From Paludibacteraceae bacterium (lineage in GTDB: Bacteria; Bacteroidota; Bacteroidia; Bacteroidales; Paludibacteraceae): a DNA stretch of 64,000 bases. The notes under the pieces are model-generated. The model ran no database searches. It was not told where the DNA came from and worked only from the letters and a program-made list of their open reading frames with translations. Below are positions 19,370 through 26,786 of this stretch, in pieces; position 1 is the stretch's first letter, and each line of letters starts with the position of its first letter. The translations under genes and the position numbers were made by a program. The stretch covers positions 79,338 to 143,337 of the forward strand of contig JAKSNY010000004.1 of assembly GCA_024399495.1 (NCBI GenBank). Direction: 5' to 3'.

Positions 19370-19959
19370 TTAATATAAAAATCAAGCATTTTTCTGCCAC
19401 ACAACCAACCTTCCAAGTGATTCCCTATGGACACAGCCCCAACCCCTGACGGTGTACCTGTAAAAAGTATGTCGCCAATCTTTATTGTATAAAAACGGCT
19501 TATATATGAAATTATTTTATCCACACTGAAAATCATATCTTTTGTATTGCCACTCTGTACTGTCTTGCCATCGATGTCAAGCCTAAAATCCAAATTCTGC
19601 ACATCGCCGCCCAAATCAGTCAGCGGAATAAATTTGCTTATGGGGGCGGAGCAGTCAAATCCCTTACATAAATCCCAAGGCTCACCGCTACTGCAAGCCT
19701 CCATCTGCATATCGCGTGCAGTAAAATCTATACCTAACCCCACCTCTGCATAATAACGGTTTGCAAATTTCTCCGCAATACCCTTGCCCAGACGGTTAAT
19801 CCTTATGGTGACCTCCACCTCATACTCAAGACTCTCTGTAAAGTCAGGAATATACACAGGCTTATTGTCCTTAAGCAGAGCGGTCTCTGGTTTAAGGAAT
19901 ATGGTAGGGCACGCAAGGGCACTGCTACCGTAATTGTTATCTATACAAATTATTTTCAA
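19366..19959 (-). CDS. Fumarylacetoacetate hydrolase (FAH) family protein
   Basis: This is a single-domain FAH-fold enzyme of 197 residues. The family acts on C-C bonds or isomerises 2-keto acids (acylpyruvase or oxaloacetate tautomerase type); the substrate here is unknown. Supporting motifs are EYEVEVTIRINRLGK with metal-ligand acids, GLGIDFTARDMQ, and the C-terminal GDILFTGTPSGVGAV. Its end overlaps the porU start by 4 bp, so it heads the FAH-porU transcript. The start is next to a family A repeat, and the first residues (MKIICIDNNYG) are short for the family's usual N-terminus. Confidence 0.9.
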   Translation of the reverse strand: MKIICIDNNYGSSALACPTIFLKPETALLKDNKPVYIPDFTESLEYEVEVTIRINRLGKGIAEKFANRYYAEVGLGIDFTARDMQMEACSSGEPWDLCKGFDCSAPISKFIPLTDLGGDVQNLDFRLDIDGKTVQSGNTKDMIFSVDKIISYISRFYTIKIGDILFTGTPSGVGAVSIGNHLEGWLCGRKMLDFYIK

Positions 19960-19992
19960 TAATTGAAAGTTGAAAATTGAAAGTTGAAAGTT
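19955..19992. repeat. Short family A heptad array
   Basis: Tandem TTGAAAG/TTGAAAA units fill the divergent gap between the FAH-family start codon (19957-19959) and the CotH-like gene. There is only one arm and no hairpin core. Confidence 0.7.
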
Positions 19993-20057
19993 ATTTTTTT
20001 GCTTGCAAATTTAATATTTTTATATTAACTTTACAAAAATTTTATTTTTCAAGCCCT

Positions 20058-21884
20058 ATGAGAAAATTTACTTCTTTTCTGTTTTTACTATTAGTGTCAT
20101 TGTGCTGTTTTTCCGCTTTAGCGGTGGATATTCCTAAAGGAACATCCTATTATATAGCAGGAGACGGTAATGCACATGAGAACTGGTGTTGCGGGTTTTA
20201 TTGGAATCCTGCAGGTTGCAAACTTACAGATGACGGAATTTATGAGACTACGTTGAGTGCTGGAACATACTCTTTTAAAATAACAAAAGGCTCATGGAGT
20301 GTTGATTGGGGTTATGAGTCATTTAATTCGTCGCAATCAACGGTGAACTGTTATCCGGAGTTAAATAATGGTAATGTCATGTTTACATTGGATAAGGCAT
20401 CAAAGATTATTATATCATTCTCAGAGAACAATGGTATAATAGTGACAGAAGGCACTGCACCAACTCCTGTTACGTGTAATCCTTCATCGGGTACACTACC
20501 TGTAATGTATCTTAATACAGATTCGGGTAAAGAGATTACAGATGATGAGAATTATGTGCCTGCCACAGTCTATATTGACGCACTGGGAATAGAGGGATAT
20601 GAGTCTTTAGGTACAAAAGAGGAGCCGCTTGTTGCACAGACAAAGGGTAGAGGCAACTATACGTGGACTGGTTTTGATAAGAAGCCGTACGCACTTAAAT
20701 TTGATAAGAAACAAACGCCTCTTGGGCTTACAAAGGATAAGAGCTTTACACTTTTAGCACACGCTGATGATGAAGATGCGTTTTTGCGTAATACTCTTGG
20801 ATTTGCACTGAGCCGTGCTATGGGGCTTGCTTATACACCAGGGCAAGAACCGTTTGAATTATTTATTAACGGGGTCTATAGGGGAATTTATTTCCTGACA
20901 GACAAAATTAAGGTTAGTTCAAACAGGGTGCAGGTAACAGAACAGGAAGATGGTGAGACAGACCCGTCGCTTGTTACAGGCGGCTGGCTTCTTGAGATAG
21001 ATAACTACGATGAAGATGAGAGCGTGCAGTTCAGAATGGAGGAGAAAGATGGTGATATATTACGTGTAACAAGTAAATCTCCTGAGGTTATGTCTAAAGT
21101 GCAGTACGATTATATGTGGAACTACCTCTTTAACACCAATAAGACTATACAGCAGAGGGGTGATTTTGAAAAATATATAGATTTGGAGTCTCTTGTAAAC
21201 TTTTATATAGTGCAGGAGGTTATAGGTAATCATGAGTCTTTCCACGGCAGTTGCTATATGCATAAAGAGAGGGGCTCTAATACAAAACTTGAGTTTGGAC
21301 CTGTATGGGATTTCGGCTCATCGCTACATCGGACTCCAGGTTGGCATATATACGATATACCGCCTTGGGGTGATATATGGATAGATGATTTGGCTAAGTA
21401 CAAATCTTTCCAAGACCAGTGTAAGAAACGCTGGAATGAGGTAGGTGGCAATCTGTATTCCGCAGTTAAGACAGAGGCAGATGCCTTTATAGATAAGATT
21501 AATTCCGCCGCTCAGTGTGACTGCAAAAAGTGGCCCGAATACGGGAATCGCGGACTATATGATAAAAAGAGAGAGGTGCTGGATTATTTGTATGCAAGAA
21601 TCCAATGGCTTAATACAGAGTGGGGAACGCCATCTATAGATGACAATATAAGCAGTAATGGAGTTGATATATCAGTATATCCAACATTTACTACAGGAGT
21701 TATAAATATAGATGGGGCAGAGTCTCTTGCAGAAATCATAGTGACAGATATGAACGGAAAACTTGTGAGAACTCTTAATCCTGCTGAGTCTTCTTGGAAT
21801 CTGAATGTAGATAAGGGGTTGTATATTATAAAGGCTAAAGATGTGGACGGTAGTGCTCACACATCTAAGATAACAGTCCATTAA
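20058..21884 (+). CDS. CotH-like protein with type IX C-terminal sorting domain
   Basis: This is a predicted surface protein of 608 residues. I start it at ATG 20058 (MRKFTSFLFLLLVSLCCF), which gives a clean signal peptide; an upstream in-frame ATG would add 27 unlikely residues. A small beta-domain (about 25-135) resembling carbohydrate-binding modules precedes a CotH kinase-like domain (about 145-510) with KGRGNYTW, LLAHADDEDAFLRN and GPVWDFGSSL. The C-terminus (about 540-608; VYPTFTTGVINIDG ... KGLYIIKA) is a type A sorting domain, so PorU/PorV are likely its exporters. CotH-family proteins are atypical protein kinases in spores; the role here is unknown. Confidence 0.85.
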   Translation: MRKFTSFLFLLLVSLCCFSALAVDIPKGTSYYIAGDGNAHENWCCGFYWNPAGCKLTDDGIYETTLSAGTYSFKITKGSWSVDWGYESFNSSQSTVNCYPELNNGNVMFTLDKASKIIISFSENNGIIVTEGTAPTPVTCNPSSGTLPVMYLNTDSGKEITDDENYVPATVYIDALGIEGYESLGTKEEPLVAQTKGRGNYTWTGFDKKPYALKFDKKQTPLGLTKDKSFTLLAHADDEDAFLRNTLGFALSRAMGLAYTPGQEPFELFINGVYRGIYFLTDKIKVSSNRVQVTEQEDGETDPSLVTGGWLLEIDNYDEDESVQFRMEEKDGDILRVTSKSPEVMSKVQYDYMWNYLFNTNKTIQQRGDFEKYIDLESLVNFYIVQEVIGNHESFHGSCYMHKERGSNTKLEFGPVWDFGSSLHRTPGWHIYDIPPWGDIWIDDLAKYKSFQDQCKKRWNEVGGNLYSAVKTEADAFIDKINSAAQCDCKKWPEYGNRGLYDKKREVLDYLYARIQWLNTEWGTPSIDDNISSNGVDISVYPTFTTGVINIDGAESLAEIIVTDMNGKLVRTLNPAESSWNLNVDKGLYIIKAKDVDGSAHTSKITVH

Positions 21885-24800
21885 ACCTTTATAACTTCCA
21901 GATTCTCAAAATAGTAAATGTAGCCGGTTATATTATTGTAGCCGGCTTCTTTATATAGAGCCATATAGTTCTGTACCTGTGATATGTGCTTCTTTTCTTT
22001 TGCCTCACCAAACTTGTAATCCACTATGGTAACTTCCCCTTCAGACCCGATGATAACCCTGTCTGGTCTCCACGTGTGATGATTCTTAATTATGCTGCGT
22101 TCAGAGAGAATGCGGTTTTCTGTATTAAACCACTCTCTTACGGCAGGGTTTAGAATATATGAGGTTAGGTCTTCTTTTAGTTCTTTCTGCTGTTCTTCTG
22201 TAATATAACCATGGTCTGCCATGTCTTGCAGCACAGGTGCCAAATCATCAATAGTCTTAATATGTTCCATTACCCGATGCATACGGCTACCACGCTCTAT
22301 CTCAGGCGTTATGGCATCATCAGAACGCAATTTAAAGTGTTGCAGTTTCTCAATGGGGGAAATGTCAGTTGATAATTGAAAATTGACTGCGGAGCTGACC
22401 GAAGGTAAAATTGAAAATTGAAAATTATCGGTGGGCTGCGAAGCTGACTGAAGGTAAAGTGGACTGTTTCCATTTTCAATTTTGCATTTTCCACTTTCAA
22501 TTTTTTGCATGCTTGCATGCAAAAGCGGCAGCGTGCTTTTGAATGTCTTGTTCTCCGCATCTTTCATCGGGTCTGTTTTGGTGGTCTGGCAATAGCCTAT
22601 AAGCACCTCTTTGGCACGCGTAAAAGATACGTATAGGGCATTTATATTGTCAATGTATAGTTTCAGGGTCTCATCGTAGTACTGTTCACGGAAAATAGTA
22701 TCTTTCAGCGTGTCGGAAAACTCTATAGGCACGCATTTAAGTTCCTCATACAGCGGGTTGCCGTCCGGAATCTGCTCCCACAGAATATCCCTATGCAGAG
22801 AATTTGTAAAACTCCAATTCAGCAGCGGCATAATAACCACCTTGTATGACAAACCTTTAGACTTATGCAGTGTGGTTATTGTAACCGCATCCGCCTCAGA
22901 GGCTGTAGTAAGGTTGGCGGAATCCTTTATCTCTTTCCACCACTCTAAAAATGAGTGAATATCAGAGCCGTTACGTGATATATAGTCCATCACCAAATCC
23001 TTAAAGGCACTAAGATACGGCTTTGCATCGTTGTCGTCATTATATCCCGATGTGTAGATTATCTGCTCCACAATCTCATACAGAGGCAGTTTGGATAGTG
23101 ATTCCAAATCAATCTCCTGACCGGCGTATATTATATTTTCAACTAAAAAGTTGTTTACAGGGTTATTCCTGTCAATAATATATCTGAGTATCGCCGTTAT
23201 ATCCTGTACAGCATTACACGATGCCACCTTCAGAGCCTCCTCCGATATAACCTTAACCCCTTTATCAAGCAAATATTCAGCCACAGCGTCCGCCTCACGG
23301 TTCTTGCGTACAAGTATGCCTATATCGCTGTATTTGTAGCCGTTGGATAGTAACATCTCTATATCGGCGTACATCTTGTCAAAAGCGGCAAGTTTGGCGT
23401 CACTGCCACGCTCATTTTCTATAAACTCAATGTTTACATAACCTTTTCCACGTAGGCTTTCATCGGGTAATTTCTGCACTATATCCTTATAGGCATCTGT
23501 AATAGTGGTATTATCAGCTCTTCCAGATTGCTTGCAATAGTAGTCCTGAAGCTTCTCCGCCATAGCCTTAAACAAGGTGTTGTTAAACTCTACTATATTG
23601 CCAAGACTACGGTGATTCACATCAAGGGTCTTAGGTTCAGCAAATGCCTTAAACTGTTCGTCTTCAAGTATCTCCTTGCCAAGAATAGACCAGTCTGAAT
23701 CACGGAAACGGTAAATGCTCTGTTTTACATCACCCACTATAAGGTTATCGAATCCCTCGCTTAAACTATTGCTTATCAGTGGCTTAAAATTATCCCATTG
23801 TATATGTGACGTATCTTGAAACTCATCTATAAGAAAATTATCTATATAGGTGCCTGTTTTCTCATATATAAAAGGTGTGTCGCTTCCGTCTATTATTCTC
23901 TTTATAAACTCACCAGAACGGCTTAGCAGTTGGGTGTTTTCTCCCTTTACATTGCTATTAACCTCATTTTCAATAAGTTTAAATAATCTAAAGTATTTGA
24001 TGTTGTGTAAAATAACATTGCAAGTATTAAACGTGCGGCGGTTGCTCTCCACAAAGTCTATAAAATCGGTGATGCGGTGATTCGGTGATGATTCACTCCT
24101 AAACTCCTTAACTCCTTCACTCCTAAACTTTAATATCGTGGGGTTTAGGGTTGGCAGTGCATCTGTGTTGTTTATGGTGTCGTAGAGTGGCGTTAATGCA
24201 CCACGTGGAAAATCGGCTTTTGTAAGCCCTTCGCTTTTAATGAGTTCTAAAACATGCTCTGCCTTGCTCTGTGCCTCTTCTAAAATGGATTTTCTTAATG
24301 TCTGCAACTCTTTGGCTTTACGGCGTATTGTGTCGTCATCGGGTAGTAGATGCTTAACCCTATTATAGCGTTCCATAAAAATCTCCTTGCTTATACCCTC
24401 TATGCTCTCTATAATTTGTTGGAAATTTATTTTATCGCCATCAGCCTCTTCTATCTGCTCGCTAAACCAATCCATAAAAGGTGCGTATTTGCCTTCATCA
24501 AGGTGTACCATTATGTTGTTTATGGTATTTGAAATCACACGCTGCACATCTAACTCCACATTGTAATTGCTGTTTATGCCCAATTCTCTTACAAATGAGC
24601 GTATTATCTGCTGAAAAAACTTATCTATGGTGGTTACTCTGAAATAAGAATAGTTTTGCAGAATGGCAATCAATAACTCCTTTGCCTTGCTTGGTTCCAA
24701 CATTTTTCCAGCCACCATTACAGGCTTGTCGCTTTTTGAAATCTCATAAAGTTTACTTGTTATCCTGCCTTTCATCTCATCTGTAGCCTTGTTGGTAAAG

Positions 24801-24934
24801 GTTACGGCAAGCACATTGCGGAACTTGTTTGGATTGCCGTCTTTGGTATTCATAAGCATACCTATATACTGCTCTGTAAGCGTATATGTCTTGCCACTGC
24901 CGGCGGAGGCTCTGTAGATGTTAAGTTTCCCCAT
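21881..24934 (-). CDS. RecB/AddA-like UvrD helicase with C-terminal nuclease
   Basis: This 1017-residue superfamily 1 helicase probably processes double-strand breaks. Walker A is ASAGSGKTYTL near residue 10. Helicase motifs follow (AVTFTNKATDEMKGR, FLIDEFQDTSHIQW, VGDVKQSIYRFRDSD, TLHKSKGLSYKVV, ALYVSFTRAKEV). The C-terminal PD-(D/E)XK nuclease has TIVDYKFGEAKEK. Its usual AddB-type partner is not adjacent. Two repeat-derived segments are translated in frame: residues about 270-290 (family C) and about 805-857 (family A). The stop overlaps the convergent CotH stop in a shared TTAA. Confidence 0.92.
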   Translation of the reverse strand: MGKLNIYRASAGSGKTYTLTEQYIGMLMNTKDGNPNKFRNVLAVTFTNKATDEMKGRITSKLYEISKSDKPVMVAGKMLEPSKAKELLIAILQNYSYFRVTTIDKFFQQIIRSFVRELGINSNYNVELDVQRVISNTINNIMVHLDEGKYAPFMDWFSEQIEEADGDKINFQQIIESIEGISKEIFMERYNRVKHLLPDDDTIRRKAKELQTLRKSILEEAQSKAEHVLELIKSEGLTKADFPRGALTPLYDTINNTDALPTLNPTILKFRSEGVKEFRSESSPNHRITDFIDFVESNRRTFNTCNVILHNIKYFRLFKLIENEVNSNVKGENTQLLSRSGEFIKRIIDGSDTPFIYEKTGTYIDNFLIDEFQDTSHIQWDNFKPLISNSLSEGFDNLIVGDVKQSIYRFRDSDWSILGKEILEDEQFKAFAEPKTLDVNHRSLGNIVEFNNTLFKAMAEKLQDYYCKQSGRADNTTITDAYKDIVQKLPDESLRGKGYVNIEFIENERGSDAKLAAFDKMYADIEMLLSNGYKYSDIGILVRKNREADAVAEYLLDKGVKVISEEALKVASCNAVQDITAILRYIIDRNNPVNNFLVENIIYAGQEIDLESLSKLPLYEIVEQIIYTSGYNDDNDAKPYLSAFKDLVMDYISRNGSDIHSFLEWWKEIKDSANLTTASEADAVTITTLHKSKGLSYKVVIMPLLNWSFTNSLHRDILWEQIPDGNPLYEELKCVPIEFSDTLKDTIFREQYYDETLKLYIDNINALYVSFTRAKEVLIGYCQTTKTDPMKDAENKTFKSTLPLLHASMQKIESGKCKIENGNSPLYLQSASQPTDNFQFSILPSVSSAVNFQLSTDISPIEKLQHFKLRSDDAITPEIERGSRMHRVMEHIKTIDDLAPVLQDMADHGYITEEQQKELKEDLTSYILNPAVREWFNTENRILSERSIIKNHHTWRPDRVIIGSEGEVTIVDYKFGEAKEKKHISQVQNYMALYKEAGYNNITGYIYYFENLEVIKV
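22365..22524. repeat. Family A fold-back repeat inside the helicase coding region
   Basis: The segment has heptad arms (TTGAAAA units on the left, inverted TTTTCAA/CTTTCAA units on the right) around two copies of the core module (GACTGCGGAGCTGACCGAAGG at about 22382-22402 and a variant at about 22436-22456). At the right edge is a perfect 10-bp inverted repeat TTTTGCATGC/GCATGCAAAA (22503-22524). It is read in frame on the minus strand as residues about 804-857 of the helicase, between helicase motif VI and the nuclease domain. Confidence 0.8.
24065..24128. repeat. Family C octamer array inside the helicase coding region
   Basis: Eight 8-bp units are contiguous: ATCGGTGA, TGCGGTGA, TTCGGTGA, TGATTCAC, TCCTAAAC, TCCTTAAC, TCCTTCAC, TCCTAAAC. 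They encode residues about 270-290 (KFRSEGVKEFRSESSPNHRI) on the minus strand without breaking the frame. Unit sequence and total length (64 bp) match the intergenic array at 11631-11694. Confidence 0.75.
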
Positions 24935-24960
24935 CTTAATTCCCCGATGTTTTTAGACTA

Positions 24961-24968
24961 CAAACTTA
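24961..24968 (-). promoter_or_regulatory. Candidate -7 box for the helicase gene
   Basis: The minus strand reads TAAGTTTG, 26 bp upstream of the helicase start, with a weak ATTG about 19 bp further upstream as -33. Confidence 0.4.
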
Positions 24969-25097
24969 CAAAAAAATCTGCAAAATTCAATTACTAAACC
25001 AAAAACATTCCGTTTTTGAAAAATACTTATTTGTGAAAGTGTGTGCAAGCCCCAATTCAAAAAATGTATTTTTTTCAAAAAAATGTTCCATATTTTT

Positions 25098-25128
25098 TTT
25101 GTTTTTTGCTCGGTTTGCACTATCTTTG
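25098..25128 (+). promoter_or_regulatory. Promoter of structured RNA candidate, copy 1
   Basis: TTTG at 25098-25101 and TATCTTTG at 25121-25128 are 19 bp apart, the standard Bacteroidetes arrangement. The A/T-rich block upstream (25053-25100, with AAAAAAATGTTCCATATTTT) is shared with the promoters at 29.9 kb and 63.7 kb. Confidence 0.7.
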
Positions 25129-25133
25129 TTGCT

Positions 25134-25240
25134 ATATGGTAAGAAAACAATGCTAAGACATAAAAGCCGCTTGCGGCTTAAATATAAAGGTAGGTAGAAA
25201 TTACCCTCCCCGAGTGCATCGGGGGGGGTAATTTGCTTAT
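25134..25240 (+). ncRNA. Structured RNA candidate, copy 1
   Basis: Downstream of a good promoter are two hairpins without a convincing coding frame. The first is AAGCCG-CTTG-CGGCTT (about 25173-25190). The second is a 16-bp stem, 25198-25213 paired with 25219-25234 around loop GTGCA, with eight consecutive G in the 3' strand. A second copy at 63754-63854 keeps both stems but changes the loops and part of the second stem with pairing retained. It could be a small RNA with its own terminator or a leader for downstream genes. I do not recognise a named family. Confidence 0.6.
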
Positions 25241-25256
25241 ATTCAATGAGTTATGA

Positions 25257-25535
25257 TTTAGTAATGAGCATTGTTTCTTGCTGGGTGCTCGCCGAGAACC
25301 CTTCAAAACGCCAAACTTGCTTACGCCGTGTTCGTCGTGGCTCGGCATAATCCAAACAGGTTTGGCTTCTGCACTCGCAACTCCTCACCGTGTTGCGGTG
25401 CTCCAAGTGGGAGGCGTTTTGCTGACGCCATGCTCGTCACGACTCAGCATAATCCAAGTAAACTTGGCTTCTGCTTTCGCTGTTCCTCGCAGTGGTGCGG
25501 GGCTCGCAATGCAATTCACAATGCTCATTACTAAA
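25257..25535. mobile_element. Candidate MITE-like element with 18-bp terminal inverted repeats
   Basis: The ends are perfect 18-bp inverted repeats (TTTAGTAATGAGCATTGT at 25257-25274, its complement at 25518-25535). The 279-bp unit has no credible gene; its two overlapping open frames are composed of repeats. The interior holds two tandem copies (period 102 bp) of family D. No target-site duplication was identified, and no transposase gene is nearby. Confidence 0.5.
25332..25489 (-). repeat. Two tandem family D palindromic repeats
   Basis: Copies at about 25332-25380 and 25434-25489 share GCATAATCC (25345 and 25447) and small palindromes (CCAAACAGGTTTGG, CCAAGTAAACTTGG) flanked by CTCGGC and TTCTGC. 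Read on the minus strand they match the family D elements at 34663 and 51243. Another palindrome of this type (ACAAACTTGTTTGT) lies near 25580. Confidence 0.7.
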
Positions 25536-25675
25536 AACAACAGTTAACGCATCACCGAATTAACGTGCAAGCCGAACACAGACAAACTTGTTTGTATGTT
25601 GAGGCGAAGCCGTTAATCACGAGCAAAGCGAGTAATCACCGATATAGAAAACGAGATTAACTAACATATTAATTA

Positions 25676-25699
25676 ACTTTTAACTTTCAACTTTCAACT
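25676..25699. repeat. Short family A heptad array before the small peptide gene
   Basis: TTTTAACTTTCAACTTTCAA directly precedes the ATG at 25700. The rest of 25536-25675 holds a family D-like palindrome and scattered family C-like octamers; no gene was seen there. Confidence 0.6.
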
Positions 25700-25822
25700 A
25701 TGAAAAAGATTTATTCCGCTCCCAAGATGGAGCAAGTAAAAATGGAGGCAGAGACATCTGTGATGTTGGCAGGGTCTGGTGTAAACGATGCAAACCTTGG
25801 TAGTTATGATACCAGGTGGTAA
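25700..25822 (+). CDS. Small peptide, 40 residues, upstream of fimbrillin-like genes
   Basis: The sequence begins MKKIYSAPKMEQVKMEAETS and ends LGSYDTRW. Short reading frames beginning MKK.Y.AP..E.V are common in Bacteroidales next to surface lipoprotein or fimbrillin clusters, from my memory of such loci; their function is unknown. It has no signal peptide or membrane helix. It is followed 35 bp later by the first lipoprotein gene and is probably the first gene of that operon. Confidence 0.6.
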   Translation: MKKIYSAPKMEQVKMEAETSVMLAGSGVNDANLGSYDTRW

Positions 25823-25857
25823 TTAAAGAGAGTAACAGATTAAAAAATTAAAAGACA

Positions 25858-26748
25858 ATGAAAAGAGTTACATTTTTAGCAATGTTGTTAGCACTTGTGG
25901 TGCTGATAGGTTGCAAAAAGGAGACCAACGCATCTGACCCTGAACAACCTGCCAAAAAGGTTCCTATGACCTTTTACGCATATCCGCAGGGTGGTGAGCG
26001 TACAGGTTTTGATGTAGATGGCAGAACATCTATTTGGACAGAAGGTGATATTATAAAGATATTCTCATCATCTGATGCAGAGGGTAGTGAGTTCATACTA
26101 TCAGAGGGTGCTGGTACAAACTATGGTGTGTTTGAGGGCGAGTTGGTGAAATCAGCCAATTATGCGGCTGCATATCCTGCAAACCTTGCAAGCAGCACAG
26201 ACGGCAGTACCATAATATTTAATCTGCCAGGTACCCAAGAGTATGTGCCAAACAGTTACGCACCCAACACGGTGCCAGTGGTGTCATACACAACAGACAA
26301 CCACCTCTACTTTGACAACACCACAGGACTTATGCGTATAGGCATTAAGACCACAGAGGCTGTAACAGTAACCAAGATGGTTCTTGCAGACAAGATTAGT
26401 ACCGCAAAACTCTGGGGTACATTCAGTATCACAGCCCTGGCATCACAGGGACTTGATTATGAATCTGGCGGAGATAACACCCTTACAATGAATTTGGGCG
26501 ATGGTGTGGAACTTAACTCAGAAGATTACACCTATTTTTTCTTCTGTCTGCCAGTTGGAGCACTTGAAGAGGGCTTCACATTGGATATGGAGTCAGCGGA
26601 CGGCAAACTTGCAAAGATAGACTATACAGGAGCAGAAGTGGCTACAGAGCTTAATGTGGGCAAACCATACAACGCGGAAGGCGTGGATTTCAAGACCCCT
26701 GTAAGCGTGCTTGACAATATGCCAAAGGAGGACGGAGCGTGGGAGTGA
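25858..26748 (+). CDS. Fimbrillin-family lipoprotein
   Basis: This predicted lipoprotein of 296 residues has a signal peptide with lipobox VVLIGC and lipidated Cys19. The mature part (TFYAYPQGG..., RTSIWTEGDIIKIFSS, AAYPANLA, TGLMRIGIKTTEAV) follows the Mfa-like/fimbrillin beta-sandwich pattern, in which the W-x-x-G-D motif and AxYP motif recur. Such proteins form surface fimbriae or anchor them. It may be an accessory or truncated subunit: no typical C-terminal donor strand could be confirmed. It lies 38 bp before a second protein with a related N-terminal half. Confidence 0.72.
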   Translation: MKRVTFLAMLLALVVLIGCKKETNASDPEQPAKKVPMTFYAYPQGGERTGFDVDGRTSIWTEGDIIKIFSSSDAEGSEFILSEGAGTNYGVFEGELVKSANYAAAYPANLASSTDGSTIIFNLPGTQEYVPNSYAPNTVPVVSYTTDNHLYFDNTTGLMRIGIKTTEAVTVTKMVLADKISTAKLWGTFSITALASQGLDYESGGDNTLTMNLGDGVELNSEDYTYFFFCLPVGALEEGFTLDMESADGKLAKIDYTGAEVATELNVGKPYNAEGVDFKTPVSVLDNMPKEDGAWE

Positions 26749-26786
26749 AACTTAATTAAAGAATAAAACAGTAAAAACATAAAGCA

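Noticed and set aside
25257-25535. Invertible phase-variation switch for the fimbrillin-like genes
   Set aside because: The inverted repeats do not enclose a promoter of the Bacteroidetes type, and no invertase gene is nearby.
25271-25547. Two overlapping open frames of 87 and 89 codons rich in Cys, Arg and Ser
   Set aside because: They consist of tandem family D repeats within the inverted-repeat element, have no ribosome binding site, and two frames give equally odd proteins.
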